Positions 9,048 through 20,042 of a stretch of DNA of 45,310 nt are shown piece by piece (the first letter of the stretch is position 1; each line of letters begins with the position of its first letter). Position numbers and translations under genes: made by a program. The notes below the pieces were generated by a model. It did no database searches. It saw only the letters and a program-made list of their open reading frames with translations, and was not told where the DNA came from. Source of the DNA: Caldifarciminota bacterium (GTDB taxonomy: Bacteria; Hydrothermota; Tepidihabitantia; SM23-42); contig JACUUY010000004.1 of assembly GCA_014859085.1 (NCBI GenBank), positions 1-45,310 on the forward strand, in the 5' to 3' direction.

Positions 9048-9578
9048 CTACTCAATGAGTATCACCGCGTTATACGAACAACAAGCATCTTCGGTTCTCA
9101 CTACTTCCAGTTCGAAACCGTTGTTTCTCACTGTTTGATATACATCGATACCACACGCCTCCATCGCCGGTCTTGCCTGCTCCGGATGTATGCACTCTTT
9201 CTTGGTGTTACACGTTCGACAGAATCGGCAAGGACCTGAAGCCATACCAAATGCCTTGTAATACCCGTCAAGGAAGATGTCGCGCTCAAGAACGGCCACG
9301 ATATTTTTCAACTTCCTGCTCATCGTGCGTTCCTTTCCCGACTGTATACCCGTGATCTGTATTAGCAGCGCCTTTGAGTATTCACCCAACATTTTCTTCG
9401 TGTACTCCGGTGTCGGCGAAAACGGCGGACAGGTTAGGTGTTTGCCATGACCACTGCAACCATACTGGCATTTAAGCCTGACCCAATTGCTCACGACAAT
9501 AGTCTTTGTATCAACTACCTTTGCTTTAGTGATCCCCATCGATATAGACTTCATCACATATTTTTCAAGATTAGACAT
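9048..9578 (-). CDS. DUF2284 predicted metal-binding protein
   Basis: CQYGCSGHGKHLTCPPFSPTPEYTKKML, CRFCRTCNTKKECIHPEQARPAMEACGIDVYQTVRNNG; GGAGG SD. Confidence 0.85.
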   Translation of the reverse strand: MSNLEKYVMKSISMGITKAKVVDTKTIVVSNWVRLKCQYGCSGHGKHLTCPPFSPTPEYTKKMLGEYSKALLIQITGIQSGKERTMSRKLKNIVAVLERDIFLDGYYKAFGMASGPCRFCRTCNTKKECIHPEQARPAMEACGIDVYQTVRNNGFELEVVRTEDACCSYNAVILIE

Positions 9579-9625
9579 ATCTTTCCTCCAATTCTTTGCA
9601 ACATAGCTAACGTCACAGACAAAAT

Positions 9626-11164
9626 CTACTGAATATCGGTCAAAGCGATTCGGGATAATTTTTCCAGGTCCATTATGGTATTGATATCTTTCGCAGTTTT
9701 GTCGTTTCGTATCCGCTTCACGCGCGCGAACCTGAGCGCGACGCCTGAATCGTATTTCGGACTCTTCTGGACTTCGTTGAAAGCGATTTCAACAACAACC
9801 TCGGGTTTGACATAGACGGTCCATTTATCTTCATGCACCTTATATTGTGGAAGGTTATTGGTCACCCATTGCAGCATTTTGTCAGTCAGTCCCTTAAACG
9901 TCTTGCCGACCATCAGGTACTTTGTCTTTGTTTCATCGAGAATACCCAAATGCAGATTCGATAACAAACCATGCCTCCTGCCGTGTCCCCATTCGGCCGC
10001 CAGCACCACGCAATCGGCCGTATGGCTGCCCTTTATCTTGAACCATAGATTCCCTCTTTTACCAGGGCGATACGGGGAATCGAGAACCTTTACCATGACA
10101 CCTTCGTTGCCACACTCGATGGCTTGCTCGTAGAAGGCAATCGCGGCACTTTTGCTGACCGGCTTTGTCCGTGCTGCCAGGTATTCCTTCTTACGGACGA
10201 TTCTGCCAAGCACTTTTCCGCGTTCTGTGTAAGTCTGGCCGGTTAGGTCGTTACCATCGACGTACAGAGCATCGAAGAACTGCGGCAGCACGGGAACTTG
10301 TTTCTGCATTCTGGCGATGTCCTTCTTCCGTGTAGTACGGCGCGCGAGGACCTGAAAGGGAACTGGTCTACCTTTGTCGTCGATACCGATCGCTTCACCA
10401 TCAAGAATGAATTCATTCACCGAAAGCTCCATGGCGGTCGCTACTAATTCCGGAAAGTGAACGGTGATATCCTTCAAGTGTCTGGAAAATATCCTTACTT
10501 CATCTCCCTTGCGGTGGACTTGAATTCTGATACCATCCAGCTTGTGCTCCAGGGCAAAATCATCGTACTTTTCGTAAACCTTGTCCATTGATTCCGCAAT
10601 CTGCGCCAGCATCGGCTTCAGCGGGCTAAAAATCCTTGTTCCAAGGTTATCTAATCCTGTCTTCCCATGTTCCAGAATAAACGTAAATAGCTCGGCAATG
10701 TCCGGCTTTTGCAGGTATGCCCGTTCAAGACTATCCTGTGACAATTTGAAGAATTCGTCAATTGCCAGCTTCACCAATCCCTCGCCTGCGCCTTGATGAA
10801 CCTCCCCGATGATCAGCGAAACGAGATGCCTGCGTTTTGCCTTGCTGAGTCGGCTAAACAATGGTGCCAGGACTTCGATTTTTGCCCTTCCCCGTGCTGT
10901 GCTGGCTTCATTGAGAAAATCGTGCACTTCCATCAACTCCGGTGATGCGCCTCTATGCTGTGGAGTCAGGAGTAGTTCAGACAATCCTTTCCACGTTATG
11001 CTGATCTTGCCCTGCATGATCTTACCAGAAATATAAGACACGCCAATTCCAGCTTCTCCTTTCTTCAGCCTGCGCAGGAAATCGAGGATCACACCAATCT
11101 TCTCATTCCTTGAATTCACTCTTCTCAATCGTTCTGAATATTGAACCAACACTTTAAATTGCAT
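9626..11164 (-). CDS. lig: ATP-dependent DNA ligase, archaeal-type
   Basis: FALEHKLDGIRIQVHRKG (KxDG motif), EFILDGEAIG, EGVMVKVLDSPYRPGKRGNLWFKIK. Confidence 0.93.
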   Translation of the reverse strand: MQFKVLVQYSERLRRVNSRNEKIGVILDFLRRLKKGEAGIGVSYISGKIMQGKISITWKGLSELLLTPQHRGASPELMEVHDFLNEASTARGRAKIEVLAPLFSRLSKAKRRHLVSLIIGEVHQGAGEGLVKLAIDEFFKLSQDSLERAYLQKPDIAELFTFILEHGKTGLDNLGTRIFSPLKPMLAQIAESMDKVYEKYDDFALEHKLDGIRIQVHRKGDEVRIFSRHLKDITVHFPELVATAMELSVNEFILDGEAIGIDDKGRPVPFQVLARRTTRKKDIARMQKQVPVLPQFFDALYVDGNDLTGQTYTERGKVLGRIVRKKEYLAARTKPVSKSAAIAFYEQAIECGNEGVMVKVLDSPYRPGKRGNLWFKIKGSHTADCVVLAAEWGHGRRHGLLSNLHLGILDETKTKYLMVGKTFKGLTDKMLQWVTNNLPQYKVHEDKWTVYVKPEVVVEIAFNEVQKSPKYDSGVALRFARVKRIRNDKTAKDINTIMDLEKLSRIALTDIQ

Positions 11165-11225
11165 GCAGAACTCTCTTTTTATCGGTAAAATCTGAACATA
11201 CGTATATCTTTCAGTTGCTTCCCTT

Positions 11226-11462
11226 TTATCTGCATTTAGGACAGTAAAAGGTGTCGTGCCTGGAAAAACTCACGGTCCTGATAATATCCCCGCATTTCGG
11301 ACAACTCGAACCCTTCTTCCCGTGGACATTGAGGAAACCCCTTTTTTCTAATCTAATTGGCCCGCCCTGCTGACCTGTTCGATCGCCCATGAGAATACCT
11401 CGATTATTGATTGCTGTCAACATGCACGGAAAAACGCCTGCTAACGCGGAATTACCAGTATA
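11226..11462 (-). pseudogene. C-terminal remnant of a formamidopyrimidine-DNA glycosylase-like protein (FPG/IleRS-type zinc finger only)
   Basis: HGKKGSSCPKCGDIIRTVSFSRHDTFYCPKCR at the terminus; open frame limited by an upstream in-frame stop at 11463-11465; no catalytic domain in the frame. Confidence 0.6.
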
Positions 11463-11522
11463 TCAGATGTCCTCGGTCTTACAATCGACGTGATCAATCG
11501 ACCCGCGCTAACTGCGCGATCC

Positions 11523-11762
11523 TTACACTGACCTGTTCAGGATCGTATGATTTTCCGTATTTGTTAGGTTTTCCCACGACTTATCACTCCAGCAAAAAAC
11601 GCGCTTCAAATTGCATCCACAGCAATCAGCTGAAGCAATGCCACCATACCATCGACCGGGCATTGATAACCGATAATGTTTGCACTCAATCCCATGTACG
11701 ACAACATCCGCTATCTCATTTGCTTTCGTGATGGGATCAAACAGGTGCATCGCGCAACGCAT
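11523..11762 (-). pseudogene. N-terminal remnant of a radical SAM protein
   Basis: MHLFDPITKANEIADVVVHGIECKHYRLSMPGRWYGGIASADCCGCNLKRVFCWS resembles a radical SAM N-terminus (ARFYGGIATADCVGCNLRCxFCWS) with the middle Cys of CxxxCxxC lost (CNLKRVFC), truncated soon after. Confidence 0.5.
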
Positions 11763-11791
11763 TATCCAGCATAACAGGTATGATACCTACA

Positions 11792-12718
11792 CTAGTAATT
11801 CAGCGCCCCAGCCACGCCCGCCCGAAAGCCAAATTTCCGCTGATTTGCTGTAAAAAGAACACTTCTGAGAATTAACGAAAACGCCCCCAATCGACGGTCA
11901 TAGCCAATGCTGATACCGGCGTACGAACCGTACGTAGGCGGACCACCAGGCGAGTACTCGACCCCTACTGTGCGTGGGCGAAATAATCGGTAAAAAGCAG
12001 AAGGATATTTACCACTAAGCCGTTCATCAGGAGTCACCTCCTCGCCATGACCGAGTGCAATTCCAAATTGGAAATGGGAGAAAGCAAGAAATTTGCTGGT
12101 AAATATTACTTCTTCTCTATCTCCATCAGAGGTAAACGGATTCAGCCGTCCGGCCATGATAGGACTGTGAGTCTCAATGATAATGACACCCTCAAACGGC
12201 GGGAACATTTTCTCAAAAGCAAACAAACCAAGATTTATTGTCCCGAGAAACATATCGGTTTGCGTGTCGGGACTGTTGAACATACGGTCGAGAGCCGAAG
12301 TGTAGGCTGCGTTTTCGGATTCAAACCAATAATACTCCCATATCTCACTTAGAATAATGCCCAGACCAAATCCCACGGCGACCGATAGTCGCAATCGATG
12401 CCTGTGCCACCACTCATCTGGGAGAACTTTGTCAGCATGATAATAGAGCACTTCCGCGAATAGCCTCGCCGGGACATAATGCTCTGCAACTGTATATTCA
12501 CCCAGGAACAAGTTTACTACTCTGTCAATATTGCTCTCATAATCTGCCGTGACAGTCATATTTGTATACATTGGTAAGTTCGGCGCATTAACAACATTGC
12601 AGTATGATTCAATCGAATTGCTGATATGAGCTGAAACGCAACAGCGCACCATGTGTGATTGTTGGATACTACAGTTGGAATCAAGTAGGATTAGTATTAC
12701 AATAACTGAAACCATCAA
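11792..12718 (-). CDS. Hypothetical protein, possibly membrane/outer-membrane
   Basis: Long ORF with hydrophobic N-terminus and aromatic/Gly-rich C-terminus; no family recognised. Confidence 0.45.
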   Translation of the reverse strand: MMVSVIVILILLDSNCSIQQSHMVRCCVSAHISNSIESYCNVVNAPNLPMYTNMTVTADYESNIDRVVNLFLGEYTVAEHYVPARLFAEVLYYHADKVLPDEWWHRHRLRLSVAVGFGLGIILSEIWEYYWFESENAAYTSALDRMFNSPDTQTDMFLGTINLGLFAFEKMFPPFEGVIIIETHSPIMAGRLNPFTSDGDREEVIFTSKFLAFSHFQFGIALGHGEEVTPDERLSGKYPSAFYRLFRPRTVGVEYSPGGPPTYGSYAGISIGYDRRLGAFSLILRSVLFTANQRKFGFRAGVAGALNY

Positions 12719-12831
12719 ACCCCCACATTAACTTATATTGCAATAATATATTATATATTACGGTATTACCGTGTCAAGAAATATCGATAAGAGCAGAACA
12801 GTTTTACAATTAGATATGAAAGAGAATCGAA

Positions 12832-15723
12832 TTATTTTACAACCACGATTTTCTCAACAAAATTACATTTCTTACCTCGGATCTTCACGAAATAGATGCC
12901 CTGCGCAACAGCCCGTCCGTTCTCATCTTTCGCATGCCAGATGATCCGCTCTGTATCAGTATCGATATCCCTGTACCGTTTGACCAATCTTCCAGCAGCA
13001 TCGTATATACAGATTTCATCGAGCCTCGTGCCGCCAAAGACTATGTTGAAATTCGTTCGGCCGATCTTCGGAAATACCGCCAGGTCCAGCGTTTCACGGT
13101 CTTTGTGGCCGGCGATCCCCACTCCCGGTACTCCGCCGCAGAGTGCAAAGAAACGACCGACCGTAGTCAAACCCTGAGTGCCGACGAGCACGTCCTGGTG
13201 CCCGTCAAAACTGATATCGTCAACCGCACGCACCGAGTAGATGAGCTTTCCCTCAAAGTGCGACCAGATAATACTGCCGTCAGCGCCGCTGAAACAATAG
13301 ACCATGCCCGGGGTCTGGTTACCTGCCACGACATCGCACTTGCCGTCACCGTCCAGATCTTCGATCGCATCCACGGTCCAGACACTACTGCCGATCGGAT
13401 AGGACCAGTGAACGCTGCCGGTCGCAGCGTTGAGCACCTGGAAAGAAGACCCCCAGTGAGCCACGGCGATCCCGGGTATGCCCGGCCCTATCAGGTCCGG
13501 TATTTGCGCGACTTTGGTAACGTGGCCGCCGACATATGTCGCCCAAAGCCGCGCTCCGTTCGCGCCGCTCAGACAGAAGACCGAGTCACTCCAGGCACCG
13601 GCAATTACCTCGTGTTTTGCATCTCCGTTCTGGTCCGGTATCGTAATGACGGATTGGATGTCGCCGCCGCAATGATACGACCACAAAGGCGTGTAGACCA
13701 TGCCGCTCGACGCGCCGCTCACGCAATAGACCTTCCGGTCATAATTGTTACCCCAGGCACCGCAGATCGCATCCGCGACGTTGTCGCCGTTCACATCCGG
13801 TATCCAGTTGACCGAACCGACCGCATCGTTGATGCGCAGCTGCCACAGGATCTGCCCGTTTGCGCCCGAGAAACAGTACATGGAGCGCGGTCCTCCGGAC
13901 ACCAGGGAATTGCCTCCGATACCAGCGAGGACCTCACCGACATTGTCGCCGTTGACATCGGGCATCGGCTTGACCGAATATACCCAGCCGCCCTCGCCGT
14001 CATACCAGTGGCTGTCATAATACCAGATGATACTGCCGGTGAGCGCATCGACCGCGTAGACCGACCGGTCTCCCCAGGCCGTGCCGAGAAGAATGTCATC
14101 CACGCCGTCCCCGTTGTAGTCGTCGCCCCGGATAAGGCAATCATCACCGTAGCCGCCTCGGGTGGTGTCATCGCCAAAACCCCACTGGACGACGCCGTGG
14201 CTTGAACTGTTGCCCCAGAATGTGTTCAGGTGTTTTAGAATGGGCGCGCCCGCGTCATATGCTTCGCACGCGACGTCATTGATACCGTCACCGTTGATGT
14301 CGGCGATCCCGGCAACGCAGACGACGTTGTCCGGGAAATCGTACGACCAGAGCAGATCGCCGGCCTGCGGAACGATCGTGTCGCCGGTCGCGCTCAATGA
14401 AATGACGGCCGGGCTGACCGGGTCATTCGAATGGACGGACATCAGGCCGCTGTACGTGCCATAATCAACCGGTCGCGTGATCACCTGGATGACGACGGTG
14501 TCGAGGCATTGAACCGTGACCGGCAGCGCCGTGCTTCCGAGGAAGAAATGTATATTGTCGAACGCAACGCTGTCCAGCACCAGTAGTGGATAACCTTGAT
14601 TGACTATCTGCAGACCCCAATCGTCCACACAGTTGATTCGCACGTTGCCGAAATTATAAGCCGTAGCATGCGGCACAAGATAGGGATCCGGGTATACGCC
14701 GCGGCCGCTCAACCAAACGTATGTCGTTTCGTTGACCGGATCATTGCTCACGATCATTAAACTTGCTGAATGGTAGTTGAACGTGTCCGGCCCGAAGAAG
14801 ACCTGGATGTTCGTGTCCGCCCCGTCCGCGACATTGAAGGGAAACGACAGCGGTGTAGTATAGAATGCCGGATCCGGCGAGAATATCGTGTCGATCGTGA
14901 GAGCGGCGTCACCGACATTGGCAATACTGAGCAGGAACGAAAAAGACGTATCGAACGGAACAAAGCCGTAGTTGTAGCTGGCCGGCGTCACGTGTATGTC
15001 CGGCGTGCCGCCGCCCTGCAGATCGATCTGGTAGGCAACGAAGCCGGTCGGTGACGTGCCGCGCGCGATGACCCAGAGGTAACTGCCGTCCCAGGCCAGA
15101 CCCCATGGACGGTTGCCCGGTGAGTCGAGCGAATCGACGATCTGCTTGAGCACGACATCGATCTTGTATATCCGGTGCGCGCCACCGTAGTTGCCGTCGT
15201 TGCACACCCACAGATACTGACCGTCCCAGGTCGCGCCCCAGGGTTGGGGCAGGGCTTGTATGTCTATGCTGTCGAGCGCTGCGCCGTTTGACTTCTGGAT
15301 CTTATATGCTCTATTGCTTATATCTGGATAGTACGCGCAGATCCAGAGATCGGTCCCGTCATTGGCCAGACCGGCCATGTACTCTCTGAGCGCGGGGAAC
15401 GACTGGAGGTGAGCTCCGGTCATCGTATCGATCCTGTATACCGTGTCGACACCAGTCAGGTGATCGTTAACCCAGAGATCACCTTGGTCATATGCCAGGC
15501 CATAACTGTCGGCACTGAGACGCCACCTTAATCTCTTGAGGATATTGCCGTTTGCCGGGTCCAACTTGTATATCGTATCGCCGTTCACACCATAGGCACC
15601 GCACCACAGGTAATTGCCGTCCCAGGCAAGGCCCGAAGCATTGACCGGTGCGGGAATGGCATTAATGACACTCTGCCCATATGATAAGCTCAAAAGCATG
15701 CATAAAACGACTAAGCACTTCAT
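12832..15723 (-). CDS. Secreted protein: NHL-like N-terminal repeats, HYDIN/ASPM-like Ig domain, FG-GAP/PQQ-like repeats, C-terminal FlgD/T9SS-like domain
   Basis: Signal peptide; repeated DVNGDNVGEVLAG motifs; terminal IYDAAGRLVKRY...GIYFVKIRGKKCNFVEKIVVVK; GGAGG SD. Confidence 0.82.
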   Translation of the reverse strand: MKCLVVLCMLLSLSYGQSVINAIPAPVNASGLAWDGNYLWCGAYGVNGDTIYKLDPANGNILKRLRWRLSADSYGLAYDQGDLWVNDHLTGVDTVYRIDTMTGAHLQSFPALREYMAGLANDGTDLWICAYYPDISNRAYKIQKSNGAALDSIDIQALPQPWGATWDGQYLWVCNDGNYGGAHRIYKIDVVLKQIVDSLDSPGNRPWGLAWDGSYLWVIARGTSPTGFVAYQIDLQGGGTPDIHVTPASYNYGFVPFDTSFSFLLSIANVGDAALTIDTIFSPDPAFYTTPLSFPFNVADGADTNIQVFFGPDTFNYHSASLMIVSNDPVNETTYVWLSGRGVYPDPYLVPHATAYNFGNVRINCVDDWGLQIVNQGYPLLVLDSVAFDNIHFFLGSTALPVTVQCLDTVVIQVITRPVDYGTYSGLMSVHSNDPVSPAVISLSATGDTIVPQAGDLLWSYDFPDNVVCVAGIADINGDGINDVACEAYDAGAPILKHLNTFWGNSSSHGVVQWGFGDDTTRGGYGDDCLIRGDDYNGDGVDDILLGTAWGDRSVYAVDALTGSIIWYYDSHWYDGEGGWVYSVKPMPDVNGDNVGEVLAGIGGNSLVSGGPRSMYCFSGANGQILWQLRINDAVGSVNWIPDVNGDNVADAICGAWGNNYDRKVYCVSGASSGMVYTPLWSYHCGGDIQSVITIPDQNGDAKHEVIAGAWSDSVFCLSGANGARLWATYVGGHVTKVAQIPDLIGPGIPGIAVAHWGSSFQVLNAATGSVHWSYPIGSSVWTVDAIEDLDGDGKCDVVAGNQTPGMVYCFSGADGSIIWSHFEGKLIYSVRAVDDISFDGHQDVLVGTQGLTTVGRFFALCGGVPGVGIAGHKDRETLDLAVFPKIGRTNFNIVFGGTRLDEICIYDAAGRLVKRYRDIDTDTERIIWHAKDENGRAVAQGIYFVKIRGKKCNFVEKIVVVK

Positions 15724-15994
15724 GATTCATCCTCCTGCTGTCTGGATTATAAATGGCAATTGCCGTATGTCAATCCGGATGAATCGTTCACTCAGCCTGG
15801 TTTCTGCGAGTATGCCGAATGGCATTCTTTCAGGTATTGACAATTCGCTTTTTTTTATTACCATGTATGTGATACTCGGGACGATAAGGATGATAACCAA
15901 CGTAGTGTACCGAGTGGCTGTTATTTCGTGGAATTGCGATCGGGAGAAAGCATTGACGTACGAAAAGTCATTCTCCTGAGATAGGGAGTATGTT

Positions 15995-17452
15995 ATGAAA
16001 AGATTCGTGGCGACATTCGTATATCTTTGCGTATTGTCAATTGCATTCGTCTCCGCTGATCCGCTTGAAGCGGCGCCACAGATACATGATGTCGGAGTCA
16101 CGAGGATCCTGAGCCCGCCAGAAGGTGGCATACCGCCCGGCACTTATGATTTTACGGCACGCATACAAAATCTCGGTGACTACGTTGAAAGCTTTGACAT
16201 TGTAGCAAATATATGGGACACTGTCTGCATGGTACCTATATTTATAGGATACCACACGATCAGCGATTTCCCAGCAGGAGCAGATACGGCCCTCCAATTT
16301 GCGTCAGACATATTCTTCATACCAATGGAGGCATATGTGGGAGAGGTTATTATTCTAATCAGTGACAATAATCCAGCAAACGATACGGCATATACTAACT
16401 ACTTTGTACCAGAAAGCCTCGGCCAGCTCATATACTGGATAGACGCGCAAACGCCAACCGGCAGCATGGCCCTGCACGGCGTGGAATTCGACGGTGAGTA
16501 CTTCTACCTTACGGGCATGACTGCGATAAACGAAACGAAAATATTCGTGCTTGATACGTTGGGCAACTTGATGTGGACCATTAATCAGCCTGCCCACTGT
16601 ACAGGCTGGGGTTGGAGAGATATGGCATTTGACCGGGTTCATGTCGGACCGGACCGCATTGACACGCTCTATGCAAGCTACACTGCCGAAGTCGACAGAT
16701 TCGGCATCAACAAAGCCGCCGGGACACTCGACTACTATGGTTCATTCCAGGGGGCGACAGACCCCAACCGGTCGCTCGCATACCTGCCTGAGAGCCTCTA
16801 TTTTTTCACCGCCGATATGTTAAATATCTATAAATTCATGAAAGACGGGCCCATTCTTTATCAAGATACTACACCCTGGGTAATGAGAGGCGCGGCTTAT
16901 GATCATGATACTCTGGGTGGCGGATCCGTATGGTGGAGCAGCCTGGACAGTGCTGATCAAATAAAAGAGTACGATCCTAATGCGCTGTGTTTCACCGGTA
17001 CAAGTTTTGGCTGCGACTACCCTGCCTCAGGACTCGGCTTTGCACAGGACTTCAGAGATATGGATGTGCTCTTTGCGGTTGTGAATGATCCGCAAGCCGA
17101 CCATATCTACGGCTTTTTTCTGCGATGGGGTGATTCAACCGGTGTCAGAGAGCACACTCCATCGATCAGACATACTGAATTCGGCTTTGTATCGGTCACG
17201 CCCAACCCGGTCCGAAGAGGTACGCAGATACCCTATGCTCTGCACGAAGAATGTTCAGTTACGCTAAGCATTTATGACATTACGGGCAGACTGCTGACGT
17301 CCTTCACAAACCCTGTTGAATCGGCTGGAAACCACAAACTGGTATGGACGGGCAAGGATGACGCAGAAAACGAACTTGCTTCAGGAGTATATTTCATTAA
17401 ACTGGACGCAGCAGAGGAGTCAGCTACAAGAAAGATCGTCTTTGTTAGGTAA
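15995..17452 (+). CDS. Secreted protein with C-terminal FlgD/T9SS-like domain
   Basis: Signal peptide; SIYDITGRLLTSF...LVWTGKDDAENELASGVYFIKLDAAEESATRKIVFVR. Confidence 0.8.
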   Translation: MKRFVATFVYLCVLSIAFVSADPLEAAPQIHDVGVTRILSPPEGGIPPGTYDFTARIQNLGDYVESFDIVANIWDTVCMVPIFIGYHTISDFPAGADTALQFASDIFFIPMEAYVGEVIILISDNNPANDTAYTNYFVPESLGQLIYWIDAQTPTGSMALHGVEFDGEYFYLTGMTAINETKIFVLDTLGNLMWTINQPAHCTGWGWRDMAFDRVHVGPDRIDTLYASYTAEVDRFGINKAAGTLDYYGSFQGATDPNRSLAYLPESLYFFTADMLNIYKFMKDGPILYQDTTPWVMRGAAYDHDTLGGGSVWWSSLDSADQIKEYDPNALCFTGTSFGCDYPASGLGFAQDFRDMDVLFAVVNDPQADHIYGFFLRWGDSTGVREHTPSIRHTEFGFVSVTPNPVRRGTQIPYALHEECSVTLSIYDITGRLLTSFTNPVESAGNHKLVWTGKDDAENELASGVYFIKLDAAEESATRKIVFVR

Positions 17453-17528
17453 AGCATCCATTCTTCCTTTCCTTACATTCATAACATTGACAGCACAAAT
17501 GAAGAATGGAGATTCGGGCCGGTTCAGG

Positions 17529-19940
17529 TTAGCGAAAGACGACCGCGCCCTTTTCCAGATCCACTTTTACCACAGCACCTTTAGTGAAGCGCTTGCTCAG
17601 TATTGCCTTTGACAGGGGGTTCTCGATCAACCGCTGGATCGTCCGGCGCAAGGGCCGCGCTCCGTATACCGGATCAAACCCTTCGTGCGCCAGATGTTCC
17701 TTGACTGCGTCCGAGAACTCCAATCCATATCCAAACTCGGAAATGTTCTTGACGAGCTTCTTCAACTCGCGCTCGACAATACCCTTGATTTCATCGAATC
17801 CCAGAGGTTTGAAAACGATCACTTCATCGATGCGGTTCAGGAACTCGGGCTTCACGCTGCGCTGCAGTATCTGGTAGACATTCGCCTTGCTCTGCTCATA
17901 ATCGAACTTGCCGTTCTGCAGGCTCTCGGTAATGACCTCGCTGCCCAGATTTGAGGTCATGATTATGATCGTGTTTTTGAAATCGACGGTTCTGCCCTGA
18001 CCGTCGGTCAGCCGTCCGTCGTCGAGCATCTGAAGGAGTATGTTGAAGACATCCGGGTGCGCCTTTTCAAACTCGTCGAAGAGGAGAACGCGGTAAGGCC
18101 GTCTGCGGACCGCCTCGGTGAGCTGGCCGCCCTCTTCATACCCGACATAGCCGGGCGGCGCGCCGATCAACCGCGAGACCGTATGCTTCTCCTGGTATTC
18201 GGTCATGTCGATGCGGACCATTGCCTCTTCGGTATCAAAGAGGAATTCGGCGAGCGACTTGGACAGCTCGGTCTTACCCACGCCGGTCGGGCCGAGGAAT
18301 ATGAACGAACCGATCGGCCGGTTCGGATCTTTCAGGCCGGCGCGAGACCGGCGTATCGCATCGCTGACCGCGGTTACGGCATCCTCCTGGTCGACCAGCC
18401 GCAGGTGAATGCGTTCTTCCATCTTGAGAAGTTTGTCCATTTCCGATTCCATCATCCGGGCAACCGGTATCCCGGTCCAGGTCGACACGATGTGCGCGAT
18501 ATCTTCTTCGGTCACCTTGTCGTCGATGCCCCGCTGTTTCATCCAGGCCGCACGTTTCTCTTTGTACTCCTTCTGTAATTTTTCGGACTCATCCCTCAAT
18601 TCGGCGGCCTTCTCATAGTTGCGCATGTCGACCGCTTCTTTACCTTCGGTCGTGAGTTTCTCGAGTTCCTTTTCCAACTTTTTTAGGTCATCCGGCATCG
18701 AATATACCTCGATGCGGGCGCGCGCGCACGCCTCGTCGATCAGATCGATCGCCTTGTCCGGAAGGAAACGCTCGGTAATGTAGCGTTCCGAGAGTTTTGC
18801 CGCGGCTTCAATGGCGCTGTCGTCAATGACCACGCCATGGTGCGATTCGTACCTGCTCTTCAGCCCTTCGAGGATCTTTATCGTATTTTCGATCGACGGT
18901 TCGCCGACGAATACCGGCGCGAATCTCCGCTCCAGGGCCGCGTCCTTCTCCACATATTTGCGGTATTCGTTGAGCGTCGTGGCGCCTATGCACTGCAGTT
19001 CGCCGCGCGCCAGAGCGGGTTTGAGCATGTTCGAAGCATCGATGGCACCCTCGGCCGCGCCGGCGCCCACGATCGTGTGGAGCTCGTCAATGAAAAGTAT
19101 TATCTCGCCTTTACCCTTCCTGATCTCATCCATGACCGATTTAAGCCGTTCCTCGAACTCACCGCGGTATTTGGAGCCGGCAACGAGGTTGCCCATGTCC
19201 AGGGCGAGTATCCGCTTATCCTTCAGTATCTCGGGCACGTTCTTGTCGGCGATCATCTGAGCCAGGCCTTCAATAATGGCGGTCTTGCCGACGCCGGCGT
19301 CGCCGATCAATACCGGGTTGTTCTTCGTTCTACGGGACAAGACCTGGATCACGCGCCGGATCTCGTTGTCGCGGCCGATCACCGGGTCCAGCTTGCCCTG
19401 CTTTGCCAGGGCCGTGATATCCCGGGCAAAACGCTCCAGAGCCATGTACTTACTCTCAGCGTCCTGATCAGTCACCCGCTGTGACCCGCGCATCGCCTGC
19501 AATGCCTGGTAGATCTTCTCTTTGGTCAACCCGAACTCTCTCAATACCTTGCCGGTCTCGCCTTCGCGTTCTTCGGAGATGGCAAGGAGGATGTGCTCGG
19601 AACCGACATATTCGTCCTTCATCCTCTCGGCTTCGGCCCGCGCCAGGGCAAGCAGTTTCTTCGTTCTCGGGGTGATGTACATCTGCGCGGTTGCCCCGCC
19701 GTACACCTTGGGCCGCACGTCGAGCGAACCCTGGAGCCGGCGCATCATCGCGTCAGGCATGACATCGAGACGCTGGAGTATCTTGGGCACCAGACCGTCT
19801 TCCTGCCTGAGCAGGGCAAGAAAGACATGTTCCATATCGAGTTCCTGATGATTGTACTCATCGAGGATCTCCTGAGCCGCGGCCAGTGCCTCCTGTGCCT
19901 TTTGGGTAAATTTATCGAATCTCATACGAAATTTAGACAC
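17529..19940 (-). CDS. clpC: ClpC-type AAA+ chaperone/ATPase with UVR motif
   Basis: Clp_N repeats, [16 protein letters not shown] and [17 protein letters not shown] Walker A motifs, UVR-like [17 protein letters not shown]. Confidence 0.94.
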   Translation of the reverse strand: MSKFRMRFDKFTQKAQEALAAAQEILDEYNHQELDMEHVFLALLRQEDGLVPKILQRLDVMPDAMMRRLQGSLDVRPKVYGGATAQMYITPRTKKLLALARAEAERMKDEYVGSEHILLAISEEREGETGKVLREFGLTKEKIYQALQAMRGSQRVTDQDAESKYMALERFARDITALAKQGKLDPVIGRDNEIRRVIQVLSRRTKNNPVLIGDAGVGKTAIIEGLAQMIADKNVPEILKDKRILALDMGNLVAGSKYRGEFEERLKSVMDEIRKGKGEIILFIDELHTIVGAGAAEGAIDASNMLKPALARGELQCIGATTLNEYRKYVEKDAALERRFAPVFVGEPSIENTIKILEGLKSRYESHHGVVIDDSAIEAAAKLSERYITERFLPDKAIDLIDEACARARIEVYSMPDDLKKLEKELEKLTTEGKEAVDMRNYEKAAELRDESEKLQKEYKEKRAAWMKQRGIDDKVTEEDIAHIVSTWTGIPVARMMESEMDKLLKMEERIHLRLVDQEDAVTAVSDAIRRSRAGLKDPNRPIGSFIFLGPTGVGKTELSKSLAEFLFDTEEAMVRIDMTEYQEKHTVSRLIGAPPGYVGYEEGGQLTEAVRRRPYRVLLFDEFEKAHPDVFNILLQMLDDGRLTDGQGRTVDFKNTIIIMTSNLGSEVITESLQNGKFDYEQSKANVYQILQRSVKPEFLNRIDEVIVFKPLGFDEIKGIVERELKKLVKNISEFGYGLEFSDAVKEHLAHEGFDPVYGARPLRRTIQRLIENPLSKAILSKRFTKGAVVKVDLEKGAVVFR

Positions 19941-19967
19941 AAAAGCACACTTTTTGTTTACACTATC

Positions 19968-20002
19968 TTGATACTATACTCTGGATTCTAGATACTGGAT
20001 AC
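19968..20002. repeat. Heptad repeat family TRGATWC, five units
   Basis: TTGATAC TATACTC TGGATTC TAGATAC TGGATAC. Confidence 0.7.
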
Positions 20003-20042
20003 CCAACATGAGCCCCGGAGAAACGACGCAACGGAGCCTCGG

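Noticed and set aside
12934-14205. 423-aa plus-strand ORF opposite the FG-GAP protein
   Set aside because: Antisense shadow ORF; composition (RPDNTAVSAAETIDHARG...) is typical of reversed GC-biased codons.
17458-17509. Inverted repeat CCATTCTTC...GAAGAATGG between convergent genes
   Set aside because: 9-bp arms with a 34-nt loop and no T-tract; too weak to call a terminator.
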